Shown here: positions 51,805 to 60,779 of the stretch, in pieces
How positions within the stretch are numbered: position 1 is the first letter of the stretch
Layout of the letters: each line of letters starts with the position of its first letter
Program-made: the position numbers and the translations under genes
Notes under the pieces: model-generated
Told to the model about the DNA's origin: nothing
What the model saw: the letters and a program-made list of their open reading frames with translations, nothing else
Databases searched by the model: none
NCBI RefSeq assembly: GCF_000972385.1
Contig: NZ_JXTE01000018.1
Coordinates: forward strand, 55,579-119,578
Length of the DNA: 64,000 bases
Source: Streptomyces sp. WM6386
GTDB taxonomy: Bacteria; Actinomycetota; Actinomycetes; Streptomycetales; Streptomycetaceae
Reading direction: 5' to 3'

Positions 51805-51822
51805 AGAATTCGGGCGAATTCT
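51805..51822. promoter_or_regulatory. AT-rich palindrome upstream of the cold-shock gene
   Basis: AGAATTCG-GG-CGAATTCT is a perfect 8+2+8 inverted repeat about 190 bp upstream of the csp start, in a 440-bp gap. The AGAATTC motif recurs at about 51850. No known operator matches; the gap otherwise holds only the terminator at 51620-51660. Confidence 0.35.
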
Positions 51823-52010
51823 CACTACATTCCGGACCCTTCGCGTCCAGAATTCTCGTCCGATTGACCTGTTGCAGACGGCAGTTGGACAGATACATTC
51901 AGCCGCGGTCGACGCGTTCCGGCGCACGCCCCCAATCCGTGGGGGGTGAGGTCTGACCCGGATCCGCGAAGTGTGGATCTGTGCAAGGGCCAGTAATAGG
52001 GGAGTTAGGC

Positions 52011-52217
52011 ATGGCTCAGGGCACCGTCAAGTGGTTCAACGCGGAGAAGGGGTACGGCTTCATCGCGGTCGACGGTGGTGCGGATGTTTTCGTCCACTAC
52101 AGCGCGATTCAAATGGACGGCTACCGCACCCTCGAGGAAGGTCAGCGGGTCGATTTCGAGATCTCGCAGGGCCAGAAGGGGCCGCAGGCGGACATGGTCC
52201 GCCTTGCGACAGGCTGA
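52011..52217 (+). CDS. Cold-shock domain protein
   Basis: 68 residues, one cold-shock domain: [20 protein letters not shown] with RNP1 KGYGFI, RNP2 VFVHYSAIQ and [17 protein letters not shown]. Binds single-stranded RNA/DNA and prevents secondary structure. The long 5' leader upstream of the ATG is usual for this class. Confidence 0.93.
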   Translation: MAQGTVKWFNAEKGYGFIAVDGGADVFVHYSAIQMDGYRTLEEGQRVDFEISQGQKGPQADMVRLATG

Positions 52218-52259
52218 AGCACGCGCCGGGTAACTGCAGCGTCGTTCTTCGTTCTTTTT

Positions 52260-52304
52260 CGGAGGGCTCGTACCCCATGGGGAGTCATGGGTACGGGCCC
52301 TCCG
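52260..52304 (+). terminator. Hairpin after the cold-shock gene
   Basis: CGGAGGGCTCGTACCCCAT pairs with ATGGGTACGGGCCCTCCG (52287-52304) with one bulge. A T-rich run precedes rather than follows it. Confidence 0.7.
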
Positions 52305-52451
52305 GCATGTCCGGACCCCGTCCGAGACCTGCCCAGAAGCCGTCCTACACCTGCCCGGACCCCGTGCGGCACCTGGACGATCCCTGAGAGGCGCTTGCGC
52401 CCGCCCGTCGCCCGACCACCACCCCTCAAGGAGCCTGCTTCGCAGGCGCAC

Positions 52452-52496
52452 CTTGCACTCGACGGGGTCGAGTGCTAATCATTGGCGTTAGCACTC
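52452..52496 (+). promoter_or_regulatory. CIRCE operator (HrcA) with three half-sites
   Basis: TTGCACTC (52453-52460), nine bases, GAGTGCTAA (52470-52478), nine bases, TTAGCACTC (52488-52496). CIRCE is TTAGCACTC-N9-GAGTGCTAA. The first pair is in normal orientation with one deletion; the second pair has reversed order with the same 9-nt spacing. Located 146 bp upstream of groEL2, as in other actinobacteria under HrcA control. Confidence 0.9.
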
Positions 52497-52533
52497 TGAA
52501 GGTGAGAGTGACAATGAAGGACCGGGTCGGTGA

Positions 52534-54264
<1,731 letters not shown>

Positions 54265-54304
54265 TCGGCCCAGGAGTTTCGGCTCCGGTTGATCAACGTC
54301 CTTT

Positions 54305-54348
54305 CCGAGGGCGGCACTTCCTGCGAAGGCAGGGGGTGCCGCCCTCGG
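54305..54348 (+). terminator. Terminator after groEL2
   Basis: CCGAGGGCGGCAC (54305-54317) pairs perfectly with 54336-54348; an inner TCCTGC/GCAGG pairing extends the stem. Confidence 0.85.
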
Positions 54349-54401
54349 GCGTTTGCGGGATGTGAGGGGCCACACAGCCAGTTAGTTAAGGAGGTGCAAC
54401 A

Positions 54402-54458
54402 ATGCGTACGCACATACCAGCTGGTCAGATGAGTCACCTCCAAGGAGCCCCCGCGTGA
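54402..54458 (+). CDS. Possible 18-residue leader peptide
   Basis: ATG at 54402 is preceded after 5 nt by AAGGAGGTG, a near-complete complement of the 16S rRNA 3' end and far stronger than usual here. The frame encodes MRTHIPAGQMSHLQGAPA and stops at TGA 54456-54458, overlapping the GTG start of the next gene (GTGA). A CACCTCC within the frame (54434-54440) is complementary to the GGAGGTG, so the leader can fold on its own ribosome site. Coding status is not proven. Confidence 0.5.
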   Translation: MRTHIPAGQMSHLQGAPA

Positions 54459-55585
54459 CCGCCTCCGTCCCCGTCCCCGCCTCCCGTGCCGCCGAGGTCC
54501 TCTCGCGGCCCATCACGATCAACGGCCTGACCGTCCCGAACCGCATCGTCATGGCGCCGATGACGCGCATGTTCTCCCCGGGCGGCATCCCGGGCGCGGA
54601 CGTGGCGTCGTACTACTCGCGCCGCGCGGCCGCGGGCGTCGGCCTGATCGTCACCGAGGGCACGTACGTCGGCCACGACTCGGCGGGCGAGAGCACCCGC
54701 GTCCCGCGCTTCCACGGCGAGGAGCAGCTCGCCGGCTGGGCGAAGGTCGCCGAGGACGTGCACGCGGCGGGCGGCACCATCGTCCCGCAGCTCTGGCACA
54801 TCGGCATGACCCGCACCCCGGGCAAGGGCCCCGTCCCGGACGCCCCCGTGGTCGGACCCTCCGGTCTGCGGCCCGGCGCCGACGAGCCCACCGGCGTGAC
54901 GATGACCCAGCGCGACCTGGACGACGTCATCGGCGCCTTCGCCGAGGCCGCGGCCGCGGCCGAGCGCATCGGCTTCGACGGTGTGGAGATACACGGCGCC
55001 CACGGCTACCTCGTCGACCAGTTCCTGTGGTCGGGGACCAACCGCCGTAGCGACGCCTACGGCGGTGACCTCGTCGCCCGTACGAAGTTCGCGGCCGAGA
55101 TCGTGGCGGCCGTACGGGAGACGGTCTCCGCGGAGTTCCCGATCATCTTCCGCTACTCGCAGTGGAAGCAGGAGGCCTACGACGCCCGCCTCGCCGAGAC
55201 CCCGGAGGAGCTGGAGGCCGTCCTGAGCCCGCTCGCCGCCGCCGGTGTCGACGCCTTCCACGCCTCCACCCGCCGCTACTGGCTCCCCGAGTTCGAGGAC
55301 TCCGACCTCAACCTCGCCGGCTGGACCAAGAAGCTCACCGGCAAGCAGGCCATCACCGTCGGCTCGGTCGGCCTCGACGGCGACTTCCTCAAGGGCTTCA
55401 TGGGCGAGGGCTCCCCGCTCCGCGGCATCGACGACCTCCTCGACCGCCTGGAGCGCGAGGAGTACGACCTCGTCGCCATCGGCCGCGCGCTGCTCCAGGA
55501 CCCGGAGTGGGCAGCGAAGGTACTGGCGGGCCGCACGGACGAGCTGAAGGCCTACGACGCGGTGGCGCTGCGCTCGCTCAGCTGA
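54455..55585 (+). CDS. Old yellow enzyme family NADH:flavin oxidoreductase
   Basis: 376 residues, TIM barrel. FMN-binding NRIVMAPMTRMFSPGG near 30-45, the active-site pair in VEIHGAHGYLVDQFLWSGTNRRSDAYGG near 182-209 (H-x-x-H/N and Tyr), and AIGRALLQDPEWAAKV near 345. Reduces activated alkenes or nitro compounds. GTG start with AAGGAG seven bases upstream, overlapping the putative leader peptide stop. Confidence 0.9.
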   Translation: MTASVPVPASRAAEVLSRPITINGLTVPNRIVMAPMTRMFSPGGIPGADVASYYSRRAAAGVGLIVTEGTYVGHDSAGESTRVPRFHGEEQLAGWAKVAEDVHAAGGTIVPQLWHIGMTRTPGKGPVPDAPVVGPSGLRPGADEPTGVTMTQRDLDDVIGAFAEAAAAAERIGFDGVEIHGAHGYLVDQFLWSGTNRRSDAYGGDLVARTKFAAEIVAAVRETVSAEFPIIFRYSQWKQEAYDARLAETPEELEAVLSPLAAAGVDAFHASTRRYWLPEFEDSDLNLAGWTKKLTGKQAITVGSVGLDGDFLKGFMGEGSPLRGIDDLLDRLEREEYDLVAIGRALLQDPEWAAKVLAGRTDELKAYDAVALRSLS

Positions 55586-55613
55586 CTCCGCTGCGGGCCG
55601 GTGGGGGTGCGCG

Positions 55614-55687
55614 TCCCCGGGGGCTGCGCCCCCAGACCCCCATCGGCCCGAAGGGCCTCGTCCTCAAACGCCGGAGGGGCTGGAGAG
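55614..55687 (+). repeat. Streptomyces palindromic repeat copy
   Basis: GGGGGCTGCGCCCCCAGACC followed by GGCCTCGTCCTCAAACGCCG and GGAGGGGCTGGAG; the same succession appears at 46063-46140. A REP-like intergenic element. Confidence 0.75.
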
Positions 55688-55734
55688 GAGGCCGATGGGC
55701 TGAAATGCGCGTCGACTCCCGCTAGTTTGCGGAG

Positions 55735-56595
55735 ATGAGGATCCTTCATCTCTCCGACACCCACCTCGAACGCACCGACGCCCCCAACCGGCACGGCGTC
55801 AACGCTCACGACTCGCTGCGCCTCATGCTCGCCGAACTCCGGGATGTACAGGGCGTCGACGCGATCGTCGTCACCGGGGACCTCGCCAACGACGGGGCGG
55901 TGGAGGCGTATACGGCCGTCAGGGAGTTGTTCGGGGAGTTCGCGCGAAGGCTCGGTGGGGTGCCTGTCTTCTACACGACCGGCAACCACGACGAGCGCGC
56001 GGCCTTCGCCAAGGTGCTGGGCAGTGGGCACTCGGAGCCCGGCCGGGTGCTGGAGTCCGCGCAGGGGGAGCGGGCCGCGGTGAGCATGGTGGCGGGGTGG
56101 CGGTTCGTGACGCTGGACTCGCTGGTGCCGGGGAAGGTGCACGGGCATCTCGGCGCCGCCCAACTCGACTGGCTGCGGGGCGTGTTGGCGACCCCTTCCC
56201 CGAACGGCACGGTCCTCGCCTTCCATCACCCGCCCTTCGCGCTGGACAACCCCCTCCAGCAGCTCTTCGGTCTGCGCAACCCCGTCGACCTGGCAGCGGC
56301 GGTCCGAGGCACCGACGTCAAGGTGATCCTCACCGGCCACTTCCACCTCCAGCTCTGCGGCCTCCTGGAGTCCGTCCCGGTGTGGGTCACCCCCGGCGTG
56401 GTCAACCGCATCGACCTGACGACGGCGCCGGGGACCGAGCGCGCGGTGCGCGGTGCCTCGGCTTCCCTGGTCGTTCTCGGGGGAGCCGCCGGCCCGCTCT
56501 TCCACACCTACCACGCACGCGACCCCCGGGCCCACGAGACGGTCTACGAGCTGGACGAGGACAAGGTGCGGTCCTTCGTGGAACAGTACGGCTGA
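55735..56595 (+). CDS. Calcineurin-like metallophosphoesterase (CpdA/Icc type)
   Basis: 286 residues. Metal-binding blocks in order: MRILHLSDTHL, VVTGDLANDG, YTTGNHDERAAF, AFHHPPFALD and ILTGHFHLQLCGLL. These are the class III cyclic-nucleotide phosphodiesterase motifs (GNHD/E, GHxH). It may hydrolyse cAMP or another phosphodiester; substrate unproven. The 206 bp downstream contain no gene I can support. Confidence 0.88.
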   Translation: MRILHLSDTHLERTDAPNRHGVNAHDSLRLMLAELRDVQGVDAIVVTGDLANDGAVEAYTAVRELFGEFARRLGGVPVFYTTGNHDERAAFAKVLGSGHSEPGRVLESAQGERAAVSMVAGWRFVTLDSLVPGKVHGHLGAAQLDWLRGVLATPSPNGTVLAFHHPPFALDNPLQQLFGLRNPVDLAAAVRGTDVKVILTGHFHLQLCGLLESVPVWVTPGVVNRIDLTTAPGTERAVRGASASLVVLGGAAGPLFHTYHARDPRAHETVYELDEDKVRSFVEQYG

Positions 56596-56801
56596 TCTGT
56601 CGCACCCCTGCCGCCGCACCACCACGGCCGAACGCCGTGGCCGCGGTGCCAGCCTCCGATCGTCCCGGAGCCGCCGAGGCTCCTGGACGCCCCGGCGCCG
56701 GTGCCCCAGGACGCTTCCGAAGCGGCTGGGGTCGCGGCCGAGTCATGGACCCGGTGAGCCGGTCGGGCCCGTCACGGTGGCTGTGGCGGGTCCTTCGCCG
56801 A

Positions 56802-57368
56802 CTACAGGTTGCCCAGGGGCTCGATGTCGACCTTGACGGGGGTGCCCCACACCCGCAGCACCTCGTAGTCGGTGAACTCATGGACGAGCCGGTACGCCAT
56901 GGCGGCCCGGGGGCCGCGCCGCTGGGCGGCGAGATACAGCTCGGCTTCCCTCCGGTCCCGCCTCGGTGTACCGCACAGCTGCCACTCCTGCCCGTTCCAC
57001 ATCTCGGGCAGCCAGCGCTGCTGCGGCTGCGGCCGGTCCTCGCGCACGCCGTAACGGGAAGGGGCGGAGGCGGCCTGCGCCGGTGCGGAGGGGCCGTTGA
57101 TCTGGGAGCGCCGGGCGGTACGGCGGCGGGTCTCGCACAGCAGACACAGGTCTGGCGCGTTCTCGTCGACCGGCCCGCCCGGATGCTCGGCGCAGCGGGT
57201 GCTGGGAGCAGCGGCGTTGACGCTCTCGTCCAGCAGGTCGAGGGCCCGCTTGATGTCGGCCTTGACCTCGTACAGCTTGGTGTCCGGACTGTCGCCGGTC
57301 AGGGCCTCGCCATGCTCGCCGAGAAGGCGCAGGGCTCGGCCCAGGGCGGTGAGCTGGGCGTGGTTCAT
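56802..57368 (-). CDS. Hypothetical protein with Cys-containing middle region
   Basis: 188 residues from ATG at 57368. A helical N-terminus (NHAQLTALGRALRLLGEHGEAL), a middle stretch with four Cys (TRCAEHPGG and LCLLCETRRR) that could bind a metal, and a C-terminal domain (RYGVREDRPQPQQRWLPEMWNGQEWQLCG, ELYLAAQRRGPRAAMAYRLVHEF). I recognise no family. A longer frame to 57623 runs into the convergent-strand promoter area and was rejected. Confidence 0.65.
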   Translation of the reverse strand: MNHAQLTALGRALRLLGEHGEALTGDSPDTKLYEVKADIKRALDLLDESVNAAAPSTRCAEHPGGPVDENAPDLCLLCETRRRTARRSQINGPSAPAQAASAPSRYGVREDRPQPQQRWLPEMWNGQEWQLCGTPRRDRREAELYLAAQRRGPRAAMAYRLVHEFTDYEVLRVWGTPVKVDIEPLGNL

Positions 57369-57408
57369 GAGGAAACCGTACCCACCCGCACCGACAGCGC
57401 CCCGCCCG

Positions 57409-58125
57409 TCAGTGCGCCCAGTGGTCGCGCACCGGCAGCTCCACCCAGGCGTCGGTCGGGCCGGTGACGGCCCGGGCGTCGGCGGGGCGCAGACCCGCGT
57501 AGGCGATCGAGTAGGCCACCGCGTGGTGACAGAAGACATAGTTGGTGAGCACCTCCGCCGGGCTGTCCCCCTCGTCCGGCCCGCCACCGGGATGCAGATC
57601 CCAGCCCTCGCCGACGCCGTCACGGAAGACGCTGCTCTGGTTGCCGCTCTTGGGGTTGGCGTACAGCCCGTAGCAGACCGTGCCGGCGGACAGGAGCTTC
57701 TGGACGAGAGGCTGCTGCGGCGCGTAGCCCCAGGGCTGGGTGACGACGCAGCCGCCCGGCACGGTGCTGACGCCGACGAGGCGCAGGGTCTCGTCCATGC
57801 CGAAGTCGTACGGGTCGTCCAGCACCGCTTCCATCAGCTCGGGGTCCGCGTCCGTCGCCCCCACCTTCTGCGTCTCCTTGCGCAGCAGCCCCTCGAAGTC
57901 GGCCGTCACCCGCGCCACCGCGCCCGGCCCCAGCACGATCTGGTACGTGTCGTCCTCGACCACGCCCAGCACCCCCGGCAACGCCCGCAGCGCCTCCCCG
58001 TCCACCGTCGAAGGGTCCACCATGCCCAGGCGGAGGCGGGTCATGCAGTGGGCGACGGAGGTGATGTTCGCGGGGCCGCCCACGAGGGGGAGGATCGCCG
58101 CGGCGGTGTCGCAGGAGGTGTTCAC
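57409..58125 (-). CDS. PTS EIIB (glucose/sucrose class) domain fused to an uncharacterised C-terminal domain
   Basis: 238 residues from GTG at 58125. Residues 8-80 are a PTS EIIB domain: AAAILPLVGGPANITSVAHCMTRLRL with phospho-Cys 27, then VLGVVEDDTYQIVLGPGAV. Residues 95-238 are a separate domain (DFGMDETLRLVGVSTVPGGCVV, GTVCYGLYANPKSGNQSSVF, YVFCHHAVAYSIAYAGLRP) that I cannot name. No EIIC permease domain is present. It follows murQ by 16 bp, so it may relay phosphate to a MurNAc or GlcNAc permease elsewhere, or act as a sensor (inference). Confidence 0.8.
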   Translation of the reverse strand: MNTSCDTAAAILPLVGGPANITSVAHCMTRLRLGMVDPSTVDGEALRALPGVLGVVEDDTYQIVLGPGAVARVTADFEGLLRKETQKVGATDADPELMEAVLDDPYDFGMDETLRLVGVSTVPGGCVVTQPWGYAPQQPLVQKLLSAGTVCYGLYANPKSGNQSSVFRDGVGEGWDLHPGGGPDEGDSPAEVLTNYVFCHHAVAYSIAYAGLRPADARAVTGPTDAWVELPVRDHWAH

Positions 58126-58141
58126 GCACCGAGCGTGCTGG

Positions 58142-59077
58142 TCAGCCGCCCGCCGCCGCCAGCGCGGCGCGCAGATGGCCGTCGGACTCCTCCAGAAGGC
58201 GGGTGGCTGTGGGGCCGTCCACGCCGGTGAGGAGCGTCAGGACGGCGTTCTTCACCTCGCCGTCGGTGGCCGCCAGGGCCCGCTCGATCTCCTCGTCCGC
58301 CGCGCCCGTGGCCAGCGCGACGATCCGGTGGGAGCGGGCGCGCAGCTTCTCGTTGGAGGCGCGCACGTCGACCATGAGGTTCCCGTACGTCTTGCCCAGG
58401 CGGATCATCGTGATCGTCGAGAGCATGTTGAGGACCAGCTTCTGGGCGGTGCCCGCCTTGAGACGGGTGGAGCCGGTGAGCAGCTCCGGTCCCACGACGA
58501 TCTCGATGCCGTGGTCGGCGGCGGCCGCCAGCGCGCTGTGCGCGTTGCAGGACAGGCCGACCGTCAACGCGCCCCGGGCGCGGGCGTGTTCGACGGCGCC
58601 GATCGCGTACGGGGTGCGGCCGGAGGCCGAGACGCCGACCACCGTGTCGGACGGCCGCAGCTCCAGTGCGTCGAGGTCCGCCCGCGCCAGCTCCTTGGAG
58701 TCCTCGGCGCCCTCGACCGAGGTGACCATGGCCTCGGGGCCGCCCGCGATCAGGCCGACGACCTGCGCGGGGTCGGTGTTGAAGGTGGGCGGGCACTCGG
58801 AGGCGTCCAGCACGCCGAGGCGCCCTGCGGTACCGGCACCGGCGTAGACCAGGCGGCCGCCGCGGCTCATCCGGGCGGCGATGTCCTCGATGGCGGCGGC
58901 GATGACGGGCAGTCCCGCGGCGACGGCGGCGGCCACGGTGGCGTCCTCCGCGTTCATCAGCCGGGCGATGTCGAGGGTGGGGAGCCGGTCGATCTCGGCC
59001 AGCTCGGGGCGGAAGGCCTCGGTGGTCAGGGTCTCCAACTCGGCGCGGACAGCACGGGGGTGGGAGGTGGAAGTCAT
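58142..59077 (-). CDS. murQ: N-acetylmuramic acid 6-phosphate etherase
   Basis: 311 residues, SIS fold. The MurQ signature is clear: LVYAGAGTAGRLGVLDASECPPTF near 74-97 with the catalytic Glu, GGPEAMVTSVEGAEDS, and VGVSASGRTPYAIGAV. Cleaves MurNAc-6-P to GlcNAc-6-P and D-lactate, feeding NagA. Operon with the EIIB-fusion gene and downstream of the RpiR regulator. Confidence 0.95.
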   Translation of the reverse strand: MTSTSHPRAVRAELETLTTEAFRPELAEIDRLPTLDIARLMNAEDATVAAAVAAGLPVIAAAIEDIAARMSRGGRLVYAGAGTAGRLGVLDASECPPTFNTDPAQVVGLIAGGPEAMVTSVEGAEDSKELARADLDALELRPSDTVVGVSASGRTPYAIGAVEHARARGALTVGLSCNAHSALAAAADHGIEIVVGPELLTGSTRLKAGTAQKLVLNMLSTITMIRLGKTYGNLMVDVRASNEKLRARSHRIVALATGAADEEIERALAATDGEVKNAVLTLLTGVDGPTATRLLEESDGHLRAALAAAGG

Positions 59078-59122
59078 GGGGGGTGGCTCTTTCAGGTGGC
59101 GATCCGATGGCGTGCCTACGGC

Positions 59123-60046
59123 TTATGGCTTACCGCGGTGTCGATGTGCCAATGCCTCGTACGACGCGGCGAGCGCGGGAGCCGCGGTCTCGTACGTCCT
59201 CTGCGCCACCCCCACGAACAGACAGTCCACCACCAGCAGCTGGCTGGTCCGCGACGACATGGCCGCGGGCCGCAGTTCACTCTCGCGCGCCGTCGACGTC
59301 GTCAGTACGTGGTCGGCGTACTGCGTGACCGAGCTGTTCGGCCGGCCCGTGATCGCCACCGTCGTCGCCCCGTGCTCGAAGGCGGCCCGCAGTGGCTCGA
59401 TGACATCGCCCGTGGCGCCCGAGTGCGTGATCGCGATCGCCACGTCGCCCGCCCGCAACTGCACCGCGTTGGTCACGGCGAGGTGGGGGTCGTGGTGGGC
59501 GTGGGCTATGAGGCCTATGCGCAGCAGTTTCTGGGTGAGGTCCTGGGCGACGAGACCGGACGCGCCGACGCCGTACACGTCGATGCGGCGGGCGGTCGCG
59601 GCCGCCGTCACCGCCGCGGCCAGCTGGACCGTGTCGAGGCCGGCCGCCGTGTCCGCGAGGGTCTGCTGCTCGTCGTAGGCGAGTTTGGCGACGACGTCCG
59701 CGATGGGGTCGTCCACCGCGATGTCCGTCGTGATCGCGGGCGCGCGGCCCGACTGCTGCTGGGCGGCGAGGCCGGCGAGGGCGAGGCGGAGGTCGCGGTA
59801 GCCGGGGTAGCCGAGGATGCGGGCGGTGCGCACGACCGTCGCCTCGCTGGTGCCGGTGAGTTCGGCGAGGCCGGTGACCGTGAGGGCCGCGCAGCCTGCG
59901 GGGTCGCCGGCGACGGCCTCGGCGACGCGCTGCATGGAGCGGGTCATGGAAGGGGTGAGGGTGCGCACCTTGGCGGCGAGGGCGGCGGGGGCCGGCGGTG
60001 CGCCTCCCGAACCGCCGCCGAAAATTTCCTTCACTTCCTGGGTCAC
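59123..60046 (-). CDS. RpiR family transcriptional regulator (MurR-like)
   Basis: 307 residues from GTG at 60046. N-terminal HTH_6 domain (PSMTRSMQRVAEAVAGDPAGCAALTVTGLAELTGTSEATVVRTARILGYPGYRDL). C-terminal SIS sugar-phosphate domain (ARRIDVYGVGASGLVAQDLTQKLLRIG, DVAIAITHSGATGDVIEPL). The position immediately upstream of murQ points to control of MurNAc catabolism, probably by a MurNAc or GlcNAc phosphate (inference). Confidence 0.92.
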   Translation of the reverse strand: MTQEVKEIFGGGSGGAPPAPAALAAKVRTLTPSMTRSMQRVAEAVAGDPAGCAALTVTGLAELTGTSEATVVRTARILGYPGYRDLRLALAGLAAQQQSGRAPAITTDIAVDDPIADVVAKLAYDEQQTLADTAAGLDTVQLAAAVTAAATARRIDVYGVGASGLVAQDLTQKLLRIGLIAHAHHDPHLAVTNAVQLRAGDVAIAITHSGATGDVIEPLRAAFEHGATTVAITGRPNSSVTQYADHVLTTSTARESELRPAAMSSRTSQLLVVDCLFVGVAQRTYETAAPALAASYEALAHRHRGKP

Positions 60047-60050
60047 CTAT

Positions 60051-60063
60051 GAAAGATATTTTC
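60051..60063. promoter_or_regulatory. RpiR operator candidate
   Basis: GAAAGATATTTTC, a GAAA-N5-TTTC inverted repeat, with a related GAAAATTTC at about 60020 inside the regulator gene start. It sits four bases upstream of the regulator GTG and 38 bp before the divergent gene. Confidence 0.45.
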
Positions 60064-60101
60064 GGCTCGGTGTTGTGGTCAAGAGTGCGCACAATGGGTG
60101 C

Positions 60102-60497
60102 ATGGATCCCTCCGGCCACCCCGTCAGCCCCCTGGAGCAGGCGTTGCACGCGGCACGCGCCCTCGTGCTCGCCGATCTCGTCGCGGGCGAGGTCGCCGAG
60201 GCGGACGTGGTCTCGCTGGTCGAGGACTCCGTCGTACAGCGGCGCTGGTGGGTGGAGCAGTGGCCGGACGGGGTGGAATTCGTGGCCGGGCTGGTCGCGC
60301 AGGACGTCCAGGACGCGCTGTTGGAGCGGTACGGACGGTGGCCGCTGTGCCCGGTGTGCGAGGCCGGCGATCCGCATGCCCTCGACATCGAGCCGGAGCT
60401 GGGGCCCGATCCGCACTGGGTGTGTCACAAGGCGGGGGTGAAGGTCGCCGCGGTGGGGTCGCTGGGCCCCGCGACGGGCGGGGCGGCGTCCTCGTGA
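60102..60497 (+). CDS. Conserved hypothetical protein
   Basis: 131 residues, acidic: LEQALHAARALVLADLVAGEVAEADVVSLVEDSVVQRRWW, then CPVCEAGDPHALDIEPELGPDPHWVCHKAG, whose C-x-x-C and later Cys/His could form a zinc site. Found, as here, directly upstream of a DUF4031 gene, with its stop overlapping that start (GTGA), so the pair is coupled. Function unknown. Confidence 0.75.
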   Translation: MDPSGHPVSPLEQALHAARALVLADLVAGEVAEADVVSLVEDSVVQRRWWVEQWPDGVEFVAGLVAQDVQDALLERYGRWPLCPVCEAGDPHALDIEPELGPDPHWVCHKAGVKVAAVGSLGPATGGAASS

Positions 60498-60772
60498 CCG
60501 TCTATGTCGACCCGCCCGACTGGCCCGGCCACGGCCGCATGTGGTCCCACCTCGTGAGCGATGTGTCGTTCGACGAACTGCACGCGTTCGCCGACGGGTT
60601 GGGCGTGCCGCGGCGGGCCTTCGAGCGGGACCACTACGACATCCCCTCCCACCGGTACGCGGAGGTCGTGGCCGGCGGGGCCGTGGAGGTCAGCAGCCGC
60701 GAGATCGTGCGGCTGCTGACGGCGTCGGGTCTGCGCAGGCCCAAGGGGCGGGAACAGCGGTCCGGTTCGTGA
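60494..60772 (+). CDS. DUF4031 family protein
   Basis: 92 residues from GTG at 60494. MTVYVDPPDWPGHGRMWSHLVSDVSFDELHAFADGLGVPRRAFERDHYDIPSHRY region matches DUF4031, a small family with conserved DP, W-SH and HYD/HYR residues. Biochemical role unknown. Co-translated with the preceding gene. Confidence 0.85.
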   Translation: MTVYVDPPDWPGHGRMWSHLVSDVSFDELHAFADGLGVPRRAFERDHYDIPSHRYAEVVAGGAVEVSSREIVRLLTASGLRRPKGREQRSGS

Positions 60773-60779
60773 CCCGGAC

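Noticed and set aside
51661..51867. 68-codon frame after the metO terminator
   Set aside because: No ribosome site of note, atypical composition, and it runs through promoter-like AT-rich sequence.
57740..60052. 770-codon plus frame across murQ and the RpiR regulator
   Set aside because: Shadow frame; the minus strand holds EIIB, MurQ and RpiR signatures over the same bases.
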